Origin: Gryllotalpicola daejeonensis
GTDB taxonomy: Bacteria; Actinomycetota; Actinomycetes; Actinomycetales; Microbacteriaceae
Reading direction: 5' to 3'
DNA: 64,000 nucleotides
Assembly: GCF_039538145.1 (NCBI RefSeq)
Contig: NZ_BAABBV010000001.1
Location: 2,232,001 to 2,296,000 of the forward strand
The stretch's first letter is position 1, and each line of letters opens with the position of its first letter. The translations under genes were made by a program, and so were the position numbers. Below the pieces are notes generated by a model, which saw only the letters and a list, made by a program, of their open reading frames with translations, was not told the origin of the DNA and searched no databases. Positions 16,377 through 25,778 of the stretch are shown one piece after another.

Positions 16377-17225
16377 TCAGCCCGCCGACTCGACGACGGC
16401 GATGCCGCTGCCGCGCAGGCGCCGACGCTCGTCGGCGAGGAAGCCGAGCAGGCGGTCGCGGGTGCCGCGGCTGTGCGCGGTGACGAGCGCGACGGCTTTG
16501 TCTGCGTCGCGAGTGGTGACGGATGCCACGATCTCGAGGTGCTCCGCGCGGGCGCGGTCGCGTGACTCTGCGGTGCTCGCGGACAGCCAGCGCACGCGCA
16601 GCAGCCGGGTGAGCACCTGACTCATCCCGTCGACCAGGAACGGATTGCGCGAGAGGCCCGCGAGCGCGACGTGGAAATCCGTGCCGTCACGCAGAGTGCC
16701 GTCGCGCAGGGTGGCTTCGCCGTTCGACGGGGACTCGGCGCCGGCATCCGCTTGGCTCGCATCGGCGATCAGGCGCAGCGCCTCGAGCTCTTCCGCGCCC
16801 GCACGCTCGACGGCAAGACGCACGGCCGCGGTCTCGAGGGCTTCGCGGTACTCCATGACGGCGCGCACCTCGGCGAGGTCGAGCGGGGTGACCTGCCAGC
16901 CCCGGCCGGCGCGCTGGACGAGTCCGTCCGAGGCGAGGCGCATCAGCGCGGCGCGCACCGGAGTGCGCGAGCCCCCGGCGACGGTCTCGAGTCCGCGCTC
17001 GCTGAGCCGCTCGCCCGGCGCCAGCTCGAACGAAAGGATCGCGGCGCGTAGCGCGGAGTACGCGCCGCCGTCGCGCGTTTGGTCTGCCGCGGCGGCGTCG
17101 CGGGCCGACTTTGCGGCATCACTGCCGCGGGTCTGCTCTGCGGCGCCGTTGCGCTCACTCTGATCGGCGACCGTGCCGCTGCCACTGGTCTTCCCGGCGC
17201 CTTCGCCCATTTCGCGCATCCTCAT
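16377..17225 (-). CDS. GntR-family (FadR/FCD type) transcriptional regulator
   Basis: A regulator of about 282 residues. A Ser/Ala/charged N-terminal tail (about 60 residues) precedes the winged helix (YSALRAAILSFELAPGERLS; SRTPVRAALMRLASDGLV), then an all-helical FCD ligand domain with the metal-type FHVALAGLSRNPFL. A tandem LRDGT-LRDGT duplication is visible mid-protein. Starts at 17240, 17225 or 17210 are possible. It is divergent from an MFS gene with 55 bp between starts, and an operator-like repeat in that gap suggests it controls both genes. Confidence 0.85.
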   Translation of the reverse strand: MRMREMGEGAGKTSGSGTVADQSERNGAAEQTRGSDAAKSARDAAAADQTRDGGAYSALRAAILSFELAPGERLSERGLETVAGGSRTPVRAALMRLASDGLVQRAGRGWQVTPLDLAEVRAVMEYREALETAAVRLAVERAGAEELEALRLIADASQADAGAESPSNGEATLRDGTLRDGTDFHVALAGLSRNPFLVDGMSQVLTRLLRVRWLSASTAESRDRARAEHLEIVASVTTRDADKAVALVTAHSRGTRDRLLGFLADERRRLRGSGIAVVESAG

Positions 17226-17240
17226 CGCCCGTGTAAGCAT

Positions 17241-17263
17241 TGGTATACCGAAATGGTATCCCG
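17241..17263. promoter_or_regulatory. Putative GntR operator
   Basis: TGGTATACCG (17241-17250) is followed after AAA by TGGTATCCCG (17254-17263): two direct half-sites, the first holding the perfect palindrome GGTATACC. FadR-type regulators bind TGGTNNNACCA-like sites. The position between the divergent gntR and MFS genes fits. Binding is inferred from layout only. Confidence 0.55.
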
Positions 17264-17280
17264 AATGAGGAGGCAGCGCG

Positions 17281-18471
17281 ATGAGCGACACCGAGGCGAC
17301 CCCGGCAGCGGCCTGGCGGATGCTTGCCCTCGGCGTTCTCGCCCAGGCGGCCGGCACCCTGCTCGTCTCGACGCCTGCCTACCTCATTCCGTTGCTGCAC
17401 GTGCAGCGCGGAGTGCCGCTCGCTCAGGCCGGGCTGCTCGCGTCCGCGCCGACCTTCGGCATGGTGCTGACGCTGGTCGCGTGGGGCGCCCTCGCCGACC
17501 GGTATGGAGAGCGCTGGGTCATCGCCGGCGGACTGTTCCTGACGGCGGCGTTCGCACTCGCCGCCTCGTTCGCGAGCGGCTTCGTGGGCCTCGGCGTGCT
17601 TCTGCTGCTCGGCGGCGCGGCTTCGGCGAGCACGAATGCCGCGAGCGGTCGGGTCGTCGTCGGGTGGTTCCCGCGGTCACGCCGCGGGCTCGCAATGGGC
17701 ATCCGGCAGATGTCGCAGCCGCTCGGCGTCGCAGCGGCCGCCGTCGCGGTGCCGCCGCTCGCCGATCGCCTCGGGCCTGCGGGGCCGCTGCTGCTCGCGG
17801 CCGTCGTGCTCGCGGTGCTCACCGTGCTGTGTGCGCTGGGCATCAAGAATCCGCCGCGCCCTGCGCCGCGCCCCGCGTCGACCGAGGCTCCGGCTAACCC
17901 ATATCGGGCGAGCGGATTCCTGTGGCGCATCCACCTCGTCTCGGTGCTGCTCGTCGTGCCGCAGTTCACGCTGTCGATCTTCGGGCTGGTCTGGCTCATC
18001 ACGCAGCTGCACTGGAGCGCGACGGCCGCCGGAATCGTCATCGGCCTCTCGCAGTTCGTCGGGGCGATCGGCCGCATCGTCATCGGCTCGTGGTCGGACC
18101 GCGTGGGTTCGCGCACCCGCGTGCTGCGCTGGGTCGCCGTCTCGGGCGTCGTCGTGATGGCGGCGCTGGCCGCGACCGGTTCGGTGAAGTGGTCGGTCGC
18201 CGCCGCGGTCGTGCTGATCATCGCCACCACCGTGAGCGTCGCCGACAACGGACTTTCGTTCACCTCGGTGGCCGAGGCTGCGGGGCCCGCGTGGTCGGGC
18301 CGCGCCCTCGGGCTGCAGAACACGGGTCAGTTCCTCGCCGCCTCGGCGGTCGGCCCGGGCATCGGCGCGCTGATCACCGCGGTCGGCTACCCGGTCGCGT
18401 TCGCGCTTGTGGCGATCGCGCCGCTGCTGTCGATTCCGCTGGTGCCGCAGCGCGACCGGCACTGGGGCTAG
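17281..18471 (+). CDS. MFS transporter
   Basis: A 396-residue transporter with twelve hydrophobic helices. The motif A equivalent is GALADRYGERWV, and a second half-motif is GSWSDRVGSRTRVL. The arrangement (NarK/OxlT-like, single regulator GntR) fits import or export of a small organic compound, but the substrate cannot be read from the sequence. GAGGAGG lies 9 bases before the ATG. The divergent GntR gene is the likely regulator. Confidence 0.88.
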   Translation: MSDTEATPAAAWRMLALGVLAQAAGTLLVSTPAYLIPLLHVQRGVPLAQAGLLASAPTFGMVLTLVAWGALADRYGERWVIAGGLFLTAAFALAASFASGFVGLGVLLLLGGAASASTNAASGRVVVGWFPRSRRGLAMGIRQMSQPLGVAAAAVAVPPLADRLGPAGPLLLAAVVLAVLTVLCALGIKNPPRPAPRPASTEAPANPYRASGFLWRIHLVSVLLVVPQFTLSIFGLVWLITQLHWSATAAGIVIGLSQFVGAIGRIVIGSWSDRVGSRTRVLRWVAVSGVVVMAALAATGSVKWSVAAAVVLIIATTVSVADNGLSFTSVAEAAGPAWSGRALGLQNTGQFLAASAVGPGIGALITAVGYPVAFALVAIAPLLSIPLVPQRDRHWG

Positions 18472-18590
18472 GTGCCGCACCGCGCTCGGCGGCGGTGCGA
18501 GTGCGCCACTGCCTTCCGCTTTCCGCTACCCGGATCCGGGCGGCGAAATGCGGATCCTGGTGGCGCAACCGAACAGGGCGAGCGGATGCC

Positions 18591-18863
18591 TCAGGAGTCG
18601 CGCTTCATGAGGCCGGCCGGCCACAGCATCCGCTCGGCATAGCTGTGATCGCGGTCGAGCATGCAGTCGCACGCCGCGAACAGCAGCTCGCCGGTGCGCG
18701 AGTGGCGGAAGGTCTCGGCGTGCCAGGGCGCGACGAGGCGCAGCGCCTTGCGATCGTTCTCAACGAGTCCGCGCGACTTCAGCTCATCGTCGGGCTTCGC
18801 GGCGGACGTCATTGCGGGCTGCATGAGGGGAAGTGCCTCGAGCGGCACACTCAGAATGCTCAT
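18591..18863 (-). CDS. Hypothetical protein (90 residues)
   Basis: A short frame with no domain I recognise. It begins MSILSVPLEALPLMQPAMTS and has a compact C-terminal half (RLVAPWHAETFRHSRTGELL, then FAACDCMLDRDHSYAERMLW) with two Cys residues. The composition is protein-like rather than the Arg/Pro-rich pattern of antisense shadows, and it fills the gap between two well-supported genes. No clear ribosome-binding site is seen. Confidence 0.5.
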   Translation of the reverse strand: MSILSVPLEALPLMQPAMTSAAKPDDELKSRGLVENDRKALRLVAPWHAETFRHSRTGELLFAACDCMLDRDHSYAERMLWPAGLMKRDS

Positions 18864-18927
18864 GCCCTATACGACCCGGCCGGCCCGGAATCGTGACGCG
18901 CCATCGGAAGATGCCCCTATCGGTCGG

Positions 18928-20379
18928 TCAGTTTCGCGGTATCCGGCGTCGGGCGCGGTGCGCTTTGCGCGCTTTGGGTCCGTCGAAGGGTGCGGGTTCG
19001 CCGGTGTCGGGCGGGTTCCAGGGGTCGGTGCGGCGGGTGGGCACGGTGAGCTCTGGGTAGGTGCGGTAGGTGCGGCCGCTTGGTGCGCGCCAGTCGAGGA
19101 CTCCGTCGAGGTATTGCCGCAGTGACCACCCGGCCTGGTGTTTCAGCACGTGGTGGTTCTTGCACAGGTGCGCGAGGTCGGTCAGTGCGGTGGTGCCGCC
19201 GCGGGCATAGGCGATGGAGTGGTCGAGTTCGGTGTACTTGGGTGGGGCGCCGCAGCCGGGGGCGCGGCAGTGCTGGTCGCGCAGCTTCAGCACGCGTTTC
19301 AGTTCGGCCGGGACCCGGTAGGTGGTGCGGTCGAAGTCGAGGATGGCGCTGGTGATCGGGTCGGTGAGGATACGGCGCAGGCTGGGGGCCAGGGCGACGA
19401 GTTCGCGGGCGCGGAACGGGTCGATGACGCCCAGGCCGGGGATGAGGCCGGGCTGATCGTTCTTGCCGGCGAGGGTCTCGGCGGGGATCAGCACGTCCAC
19501 GGTGACCGCGGCGCGGTGCTTGACCGCGGCGGTGCGGGCCTCGCGGGCCGGGGAGGCGGAAACTTTGCCGTCTCGGGTGGACCGCGCCTGATCGGTCTGA
19601 GTGTCGAGGCTGCCGATGGTGATCTGACCGTCGAGGAGCAGTTCGACGGCGAAGTCGGCCTCGAGCTGGGCGCCGGTGCGGGCATCGCCGGCGGCGCGAG
19701 CTTCCTGGGCGGCGTTCTCGAGGCCGGCCTTGATGCGGGCCGCGTCGGACAGCTCGAGGTAGGCGTCGAGGTGGGCCATGCCATCGCGGGCGGGGGTGAG
19801 CTCGATGTGCCGTTTCGCGAAGGCCCGTTCGTGGCGCCTGCGTAGCGACTCGGTCTCGAGGGTCTCCAGGACCTGTGCGGCCTTCTTGCGGAACCGGGCG
19901 AGGCCGAGCTTCTTCGCCCACGGCAGCAGAGCGGCCTCAGCGGCGACGCGGCTGCCGGAGGGAAGATGCGCGGTCTCGGTGATGATCTCGTGGGCGTGTG
20001 CGCGGGAGATGTCGCCGGCTTCCAGGGCGGCGAGCGTCGCCCGCAGCTCGTTGGCGAGGGTCCAGGCTTCGGCGAGGCGCTGCTCGGCGGTGCGCACGGA
20101 GATCTTCAGCGACGCGGCCAGCTCGGTGGCCAGGGACCGGACCTTCAGGTCGTGGCGGCGGGTGACGTCGGCCACATCGCCGGCGTCGATGGCGTCTTCG
20201 CCGGCGGAGCCTTCCGCGTCCATGAGCAGATCCGCGAGCACGCGCACCTCGGCCGCCTCGATCTTGGCGATTTCGCGACGCCCCTGACAGACGCGTTCGA
20301 GCAGCTCGGCCTGCCAGGAGGTGCCGAGATCAGAGGCGAGCGGCGTCACTCCTGAATCGAACGGGACTTCGAATGTCAT
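18928..20379 (-). CDS. DUF222 / HNH endonuclease domain protein
   Basis: A 483-residue protein. The N-terminal helical DUF222 domain (residues about 25-330; for example KVRSLATELAASLKISVRTA) is followed by an HNH nuclease domain: RDQHCRAPGCGAPPKYTELD, then HSIAYARGGTTALTDLAHLC and KNHHVLKH. These give the Cys pair, the His-Asn-type core and the last zinc ligands. The family is expanded in actinobacteria, partly associated with mobile introns and repeats, and its function is unclear. The start is ATG at 20379. The frame stays open far upstream, but the gene family begins here. Confidence 0.88.
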   Translation of the reverse strand: MTFEVPFDSGVTPLASDLGTSWQAELLERVCQGRREIAKIEAAEVRVLADLLMDAEGSAGEDAIDAGDVADVTRRHDLKVRSLATELAASLKISVRTAEQRLAEAWTLANELRATLAALEAGDISRAHAHEIITETAHLPSGSRVAAEAALLPWAKKLGLARFRKKAAQVLETLETESLRRRHERAFAKRHIELTPARDGMAHLDAYLELSDAARIKAGLENAAQEARAAGDARTGAQLEADFAVELLLDGQITIGSLDTQTDQARSTRDGKVSASPAREARTAAVKHRAAVTVDVLIPAETLAGKNDQPGLIPGLGVIDPFRARELVALAPSLRRILTDPITSAILDFDRTTYRVPAELKRVLKLRDQHCRAPGCGAPPKYTELDHSIAYARGGTTALTDLAHLCKNHHVLKHQAGWSLRQYLDGVLDWRAPSGRTYRTYPELTVPTRRTDPWNPPDTGEPAPFDGPKARKAHRARRRIPRN

Positions 20380-20453
20380 AGTGAAAGTCAACCAGACACC
20401 ACCGACATTGAATCGCCACAGGGTGACCGCCTGTGGATAACATCGACCGAGCG

Positions 20454-21311
20454 TCACACGACGCGCGGCACCACCGCCCCCAGCACATCGATGATCTTCG
20501 CCGGTTCGGGGTATCCGACGGCATACACATAGGTGGCGGTGAACCCCAAGCCGGCGAGGCGCTCGCACGCCGCCACGACCTCGTCGGCCGACTGTGTGGG
20601 GTCGAGCCTGATCATCGCCGTCTTCTCGACCGAGGAATAGGCGCGGCCGACCGCGTCGCAGTGGGCGCGCAGCACGTCGAGCTTGTGGGCGATCTCCGGC
20701 CCGTCGGCGAGGTTGCAGGCATCCGCGTATCTCGCAACGAGACGCAGCGTCTTCTTCTCTCCGCCCCCGCCGATGAGCAGATAGGGGTGGGGCCGCGTCA
20801 GCGACTGCGGCGAGTTGAGCGTGCGCCCCAGCTGATAGTGGGTGCCATCGAACGGGCCTTCGGAATCCGACCACATCTGCAGGCAGATCTGAACGGCCTC
20901 CTCGAGCTGGGCGAGACGCGTTCCGACGGGCGGGAAGTCGAAGCCGAGCCCCGCGGATTCCTGATCATTCCACGCCGCCCCGATACCGAGACCGGCGCGG
21001 CCGCCCGAAAGGACGTCGAGCGTCGTCACGGCTTTTGCGAGCAGAGACGGATGCCGGTAGATGACGCCCGTGACGAGCGTGTGCAGCTTCACGGTGGAGG
21101 TCTGTGCGGCGAGGAACCCGAGGGCGGTGTAGGCCTCGAGCATGGCGCGGTCTTCGGGGCCGATGCCCGGCAGTTGCCAGAAGTGATCCATGACGGTGAT
21201 GCGGGAAATCCCGGCGGACTCCGCGTTCTTGGCGTGAGCGGCAAGCGTTGGGCCGAGAGCGGCGTCGCCGCCGTTCCAGGTGAAGTCGGCGATATGCAAT
21301 CCGAGTTCCAT
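20454..21311 (-). CDS. LLM-class F420-dependent oxidoreductase
   Basis: A 285-residue luciferase-like TIM-barrel enzyme that would use F420 or FMN. Family marks are MDHFWQLPGIGPEDRAMLEA, TLDVLSGGRAGLGIGAAWND and PYLLIGGGGEKKTLRLVARY (the phosphate-binding strand). The substrate is unknown. The start is ATG at 21311, as the longer version adds a basic shadow sequence. A second deazaflavin-type enzyme lies at 31428-31922, consistent with a cell that makes F420. Confidence 0.9.
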   Translation of the reverse strand: MELGLHIADFTWNGGDAALGPTLAAHAKNAESAGISRITVMDHFWQLPGIGPEDRAMLEAYTALGFLAAQTSTVKLHTLVTGVIYRHPSLLAKAVTTLDVLSGGRAGLGIGAAWNDQESAGLGFDFPPVGTRLAQLEEAVQICLQMWSDSEGPFDGTHYQLGRTLNSPQSLTRPHPYLLIGGGGEKKTLRLVARYADACNLADGPEIAHKLDVLRAHCDAVGRAYSSVEKTAMIRLDPTQSADEVVAACERLAGLGFTATYVYAVGYPEPAKIIDVLGAVVPRVV

Positions 21312-21372
21312 GCGCAGACGATAGGCACGACGACGAGGCGAACGCCACAGTCTCATACGGCACGATGGAGGG

Positions 21373-21972
21373 GTGGCACTGTTCAGGAAGAAGCGACGCG
21401 ACCTCGGCAGCTTCGTGCCGCCGGAGCCCGAGCCGCTCGCGCCCCTCGACGACGTCGTCGAGGACGCCCTGAAGATCGCCTACCACGGCGTGCGCATGGC
21501 GGTGAAGAACCACCTGATCGTCAACGCGCTGCGCGACGGCAAGCCGTTCGACGAAGCTGAGCTCGAGGAGTTTGCGCGCGGTGAGTACCACGCGCTCGCC
21601 GAGACGAATCGCGACGCGGCCGTTCGTGCCCAGCGCGACCTCGACCGCGAAGAGGCGAACACCGGCGGCCGCATCTACCCCGGCGGCAAGCCCGTCGTGG
21701 TCGAGCCTGATCACCGCCGCAAGCCGCTCGCGCTGCGTGCCGTTGCGCATGCCTACGACTCGACGGCCGTCGAACACGAGGCGCTGAAGCAGCTCGTCGA
21801 CGAGGCGAAGGCGGCCGCGTGGGACGAGATCGGCGGCACGTTGGCAGCACGGCTCTCGGCACCGCGTGTCGACGACGACCCCGACTACGCCGCGTTCCGC
21901 GACGAGCGGCTCGCGCACTTCATCGACGAGGATCTGGCGGAGCTGATGAAGAGGTCGGCTACTCCCGAGTGA
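21373..21972 (+). CDS. Conserved hypothetical cytoplasmic protein
   Basis: A 199-residue, strongly charged protein starting with GTG at 21373 (ALFRKKRRDLGSFVPPEPEP). No catalytic motif was recognised. It is predicted mainly helical with acidic and Lys/Arg-rich faces (LREGKP-like turn NALRDGKPFDEAELEEFARG). Similar short charged proteins are common next to housekeeping genes in Microbacteriaceae. Its last 14 bases overlap the convergent permease gene. Confidence 0.65.
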   Translation: MALFRKKRRDLGSFVPPEPEPLAPLDDVVEDALKIAYHGVRMAVKNHLIVNALRDGKPFDEAELEEFARGEYHALAETNRDAAVRAQRDLDREEANTGGRIYPGGKPVVVEPDHRRKPLALRAVAHAYDSTAVEHEALKQLVDEAKAAAWDEIGGTLAARLSAPRVDDDPDYAAFRDERLAHFIDEDLAELMKRSATPE

Positions 21973-23575
21973 TCGGCGGGCGCCGGCCCGGAATCGTCGG
22001 GAACATCCCCGTGTGGCCGAGCCGCTCCTCGGCGATCGCCATGATGCGGTCGCGCTGCAGGAACCACCCGAGGAACAGCAGCGGGATGATCACGATGAGC
22101 GAGGCGACCGTGTACGTCCCGACCGGGTAGTCGAACCCCATGAGCACGATCACCGCCACAAGGAACGCCAGGGTGAGCCACGAGGTGAACGGCGCCCCGA
22201 AGAGCCGGAAATGCGGGCGCTCGAGCTGGCCGGCATCCGCCATTCTCTTCAGCTTCATCTGGCAGAGGATGATCGTGCCCCAGCTCGAGATGATGCCGAG
22301 CGCCGACACGTTGAGCACGATCTCGAACGCCTGCGCAGGCAGCACGAAGTTGAGGCCGACGCCGAGCAGGGCGACGCAGAACGTGAGCACGATGCCGCCC
22401 CACGGCACGCCGCGCGAGTTCATGACCCCGGTGAAGCGAGGGGATGCCCCCGACTGCGCCATCGAGTGCAGGATGCGCCCGGTCGAGTACAGCCCCGCGT
22501 TCAGCGACGAGAGCGCCGCAGTGAGCACCACGAAGTTCATCGCGTTGCCCGCGAACGCCGCGACGGTCGGGTTGCCGATGTGCGAGAAGAACGTCACGAA
22601 GGGGCTCTCGTCGGCGCTGTACGACGAGAACGGCAGCAACAGCGCGAGCAGCAGCACCGAGCCGCAGTAGAACACCGCGATGCGGAAGATCACCGAGTTC
22701 ACAGCCCGCGGCATGACCTTGTGCGGCTCAGGCGTCTCGCCTGCGGCGGTGCCGACGAGCTCGACGCCGGCATACGCGAACACGACACCCTGCACGATGA
22801 CGACGGCGGTGACGATCGTCGAGGCGCCGTGCGGCAGCAGGCCGCCGTGCGCCGCGACCATGCCGATGCCCGTCGCGCCCTCAGAGGTCGGGAAGCGGAA
22901 GGCGAGGAAGACCGCGCCGACGATCAGGAACACGACGAGCGCGGTGACCTTGATGAGCGCGAACCAGAACTCCATCTCGCCGAAGACGCGCACCGAGATC
23001 AGGTTGGCCGAGAGCACCACGACGAGCGCGATCAGGGCGATCAGCCACTGCGGCGCGGCCGAGAACGCCGACCAGAACTTCACGTAGACCGCGACGGCGG
23101 TGGAGTCGACGATGCCGGTCATGGCCCAGTTGAGGAAGTACATCCAGCCGGAGACGTACGCCGCCTTCTCGCCGTAGAACTCGCGGGCGTAGCTCACGAA
23201 CGAGCCCGACGACGGCCGGTGCAGCACCAGCTCGCCGAGCGCGCGCAAGATGAGGAACGCGAAGAACCCGCAGATCGCGTAGTCGAGCACCAGCACGGGC
23301 CCCGCGGATTCCAGTCGACCGCCCGCACCGAGAAAGAGACCGGTGCCGATCGCGCCGCCGATGGCGATCATCTGCAGCTGCCGCGCGCCGAGGCTCTTGT
23401 GATAGCCCTCTTGCTCGTGGCTGAAGTCCTCGACGGCCGACATCCGGTCGCCGAGCAGCTCGAGGCGGTTCTCTTTCGTGTCGGCGATGTCGTATTCGAC
23501 GGATGCCTGGGGCGTCGGCTCGCTCGACCGAGCGTGACGCCCCGGCCCCTGCGGGCCGTGCGGTGCTGAAGACAT
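21959..23575 (-). CDS. Amino-acid permease (APC family, GABA/aromatic/Pro-specific type)
   Basis: A 538-residue transporter with twelve helices. It has a hydrophilic N-terminal tail of about 60 residues, then SLGARQLQMIAIGGAIGTGL (family motif), GELVLHRPSSGSFVSYAREF and YAGVELVGTAAGETPEP. This is the AroP/GabP/ProY branch of amino-acid:proton symporters. The start is ATG at 23575, because the frame upstream overlaps the TetR gene. The substrate is uncertain. Confidence 0.88.
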   Translation of the reverse strand: MSSAPHGPQGPGRHARSSEPTPQASVEYDIADTKENRLELLGDRMSAVEDFSHEQEGYHKSLGARQLQMIAIGGAIGTGLFLGAGGRLESAGPVLVLDYAICGFFAFLILRALGELVLHRPSSGSFVSYAREFYGEKAAYVSGWMYFLNWAMTGIVDSTAVAVYVKFWSAFSAAPQWLIALIALVVVLSANLISVRVFGEMEFWFALIKVTALVVFLIVGAVFLAFRFPTSEGATGIGMVAAHGGLLPHGASTIVTAVVIVQGVVFAYAGVELVGTAAGETPEPHKVMPRAVNSVIFRIAVFYCGSVLLLALLLPFSSYSADESPFVTFFSHIGNPTVAAFAGNAMNFVVLTAALSSLNAGLYSTGRILHSMAQSGASPRFTGVMNSRGVPWGGIVLTFCVALLGVGLNFVLPAQAFEIVLNVSALGIISSWGTIILCQMKLKRMADAGQLERPHFRLFGAPFTSWLTLAFLVAVIVLMGFDYPVGTYTVASLIVIIPLLFLGWFLQRDRIMAIAEERLGHTGMFPTIPGRRPPITRE

Positions 23576-23630
23576 GCGGTCCCCTCTCACTGCCAGTGAG
23601 ACCAGCTTGGCCCCACGACGGGGGAGGGCG

Positions 23631-24203
23631 CTACTGGGCGCGCAGGCCGTCGACGACGAGGTCGAGCAGACGCGCGGCCTGAGGGCGCCAATCGGATGCC
23701 GGGTCGAGTCGCCACAGGAATCCGACCGCGAGCAGCACGTCTTCGGCGCTGAGGTCCGCGCGCAGCACGCCCGACTGCTGACCGCGCTCGAGCAGATGGC
23801 CGATGGCGCCGGTGAGCAGCTCGTGGATCTCCGCGCGCTCGAACGGCACGCTCTTGGTGGCGGCATCGAGGGCGCTCATGAGGCCGGCCTTCGTCATGCC
23901 GTATTGCGCCATGCGGTCGAACCAGGTGCGCAGCGCGGCGACGGGCTCGAGCTTCGCGATCCAGGGGGAGTAGGCCGCGTCGACGAGTTCCTGCACCTCG
24001 TGGCGATAGGCCGCGACGACGAGGTGGTCGCGCGTCGGGAAGTGACGGTAGAGCGTTCCGGCGCCGACGCCCGCGGTCTTCGCGATCGAGTTCAGCGATG
24101 CCTCGGGATCCGCGGTCAGCGCCTCGAGCGCCACCGAGAGGATGCGCTCGTAGTTGGCCTGGGCGTCGGCGCGCTTCTTCACTTCGGGCTTGGGGTCGGG
24201 CAT
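23631..24203 (-). CDS. TetR/AcrR-family repressor
   Basis: A 190-residue regulator. The HTH covers residues 18-58 (NYERILSVALEALTADPEAS; SIAKTAGVGAGTLYRHFPTR), followed by a helical ligand-binding domain. It is divergent from a drug-type MFS gene with 126 bp between starts, and two 18-bp palindromes in that gap are its likely operators. A classic exporter/repressor pair. Confidence 0.92.
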   Translation of the reverse strand: MPDPKPEVKKRADAQANYERILSVALEALTADPEASLNSIAKTAGVGAGTLYRHFPTRDHLVVAAYRHEVQELVDAAYSPWIAKLEPVAALRTWFDRMAQYGMTKAGLMSALDAATKSVPFERAEIHELLTGAIGHLLERGQQSGVLRADLSAEDVLLAVGFLWRLDPASDWRPQAARLLDLVVDGLRAQ

Positions 24204-24233
24204 CCGTCAACTCAACAAACGTGTTGCTTGCGA

Positions 24234-24251
24234 AACGGAGAGTTCTCCGTT
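24234..24251. promoter_or_regulatory. TetR operator 1 (imperfect palindrome)
   Basis: AACGGAGAGTTCTCCGTT, an 18-bp palindrome with one mismatched pair near the centre. It shares the core CGGAGAG...CTCCG with operator 2 and lies between TTGCGA (24228-24233) and TACTGT (24251-24256), which could be the MFS promoter with a 17-bp spacer, so a bound repressor would block the polymerase. Confidence 0.7.
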
Positions 24252-24266
24252 ACTGTGATTCAAGTC

Positions 24267-24284
24267 ACCGGAGAGCTCTCCGGT
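24267..24284. promoter_or_regulatory. TetR operator 2 (perfect palindrome)
   Basis: ACCGGAGAGCTCTCCGGT, a perfect 18-bp palindrome centred 33 bp (about three helical turns) from operator 1, on the same DNA face. It lies just upstream of the MFS leader. Confidence 0.75.
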
Positions 24285-24329
24285 TCTGACCAATCGTACA
24301 CCCCTCTTCCTCTGAAAGGCGGTACCGCT

Positions 24330-25778
24330 ATGCCTGGAACCAAGGCAGCGAACCCAACCATCGCCTTCACGATCCTGGCGCTCGCGGTCGCCGCACTGAC
24401 CGCGCTGCAGTCGCTGATGGCACCCGTGCTGCCGGCGATGCAGGCCGATCTGCACACGACGCAGACCGGCGCGACCTGGATCATGTCCGCCTGGCTTCTC
24501 TCGGCGGCGGTCGCAACGCCGCTCATCGGCAAGGCCGGCGACCTCTTCGGGCGCAAGCGCGCCATCATCGCCGTGCTCGGCGCCATCGCACTCGGCACCC
24601 TGACCTCGGCGCTCGCGCCGAACCTCGCCATCGTGCTCGTCGGGCGCGTGCTGCAGGGCTTCGGCTATGCGGTGACGCCGCTCGCGTTCGGCATGATCCG
24701 CGAGATCTACCCCGCACACCGCGTGCCCGGCGCCATCGGACTGCTCTCATCGATCCTCGCGATCGGCAGCGGCATCGGCGTCGTGCTGGCCGGCCCGATC
24801 GAGTCGGCGCTGGACTGGCGGTGGCTGTTCTGGCTGCCGATGATCCTCGTCGTGCTGCTCGGCCTCGCCGCCGTGTTCCTGCTGCCCGAGTCGGGCGCCC
24901 GCACCGAGGGCCGCTTCAACGGGCGTGCCGCCGTGCTCATGGCCGGCTGGCTCGTCGCGCTGCTGCTGCCGCTGTCCGAGGGCCGAGCCTGGGGCTGGAC
25001 GAACCCCGCGACCCAGGGCCTCTTCGTCGTCGCCGCCGTGCTGCTCGTGCTGTGGGTCGTCGTCGAGACGCGCGCAGCGCACCCGATCATCGACATGCGG
25101 CTGATGCGCACGCCCGCCGTGTGGGCCACGAACCTCGTCGCCCTGCTGTTCGGCGCGACCATGTTCGGCATCCTGACGTTCCTGCCGCAGCTGGTGCAGA
25201 CGCCGCAGTCGTCGGGCTACGGCCTCGGGCTCAGCGTGACCGGCGCCGGGCTCGTGCTGCTGCCGATGGTCGTCGGCATGGGCGTGACCGGGCCGCTGAG
25301 CGCCCGCATCGCGCACCGCGTCAGCTTCCGCATGCAGCTCGTGTGGACGTCGCTGATCAGCACGGTCGCCACGGTCGGATTCGCGGTGATGCACGACTCA
25401 GCGCTCGTGATCGCCGCGTGGGGCCTGCTCTACGGCGTCGGGCTCGGCTTCGCCTACGCCGCGCTCTCGAGCCTCGTCGTGCAGAGCGTTCCGCACCACC
25501 AGACCGGCGTCGCGACCGGCATGAACGCGAACATCCGCGTCATCGGCGGCGCCGTCGGGACCGCGGCGGTCACGAGCGTCGTCACGGCGCACGCGACCGC
25601 GACCGGACTGCCCGTCGAGGGCGGCTACATCGGCGGATTCCTGCTGGTCGCCGTGTTCGCGCTCGTCGCGACCGGTGCGGCGCTGCTGGTGCCGCGGCGT
25701 TCCGCCGCAGTCGAGCAGACGGATGCCTCGCCCGCACCCCGCCACGAGGTGGAGGTCGAGTTCCTCGACGCCGCCTAG
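24330..25778 (+). CDS. MFS drug transporter (DHA2-like, 14-helix type)
   Basis: A 482-residue exporter. Motif A is GKAGDLFGRKRAIIAV, and motif C-like GLLSSILAIGSGIGVVLAGP (the antiporter motif) is followed by WRWLFWLP, as in EmrB/QacA pumps. Helix count is about fourteen. The start is ATG at 24330 after GAAAGGCGG. The open frame upstream to 23574 crosses the TetR gene and is rejected. It is likely repressed by the divergent TetR. Confidence 0.92.
   Translation: MPGTKAANPTIAFTILALAVAALTALQSLMAPVLPAMQADLHTTQTGATWIMSAWLLSAAVATPLIGKAGDLFGRKRAIIAVLGAIALGTLTSALAPNLAIVLVGRVLQGFGYAVTPLAFGMIREIYPAHRVPGAIGLLSSILAIGSGIGVVLAGPIESALDWRWLFWLPMILVVLLGLAAVFLLPESGARTEGRFNGRAAVLMAGWLVALLLPLSEGRAWGWTNPATQGLFVVAAVLLVLWVVVETRAAHPIIDMRLMRTPAVWATNLVALLFGATMFGILTFLPQLVQTPQSSGYGLGLSVTGAGLVLLPMVVGMGVTGPLSARIAHRVSFRMQLVWTSLISTVATVGFAVMHDSALVIAAWGLLYGVGLGFAYAALSSLVVQSVPHHQTGVATGMNANIRVIGGAVGTAAVTSVVTAHATATGLPVEGGYIGGFLLVAVFALVATGAALLVPRRSAAVEQTDASPAPRHEVEVEFLDAA

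Noticed and set aside
18917..19921. Minus-strand ORF of 334 residues inside the HNH gene
   Set aside because: It is an Arg/Pro/His-rich shadow in another frame of the DUF222-HNH gene, with no recognisable domain.
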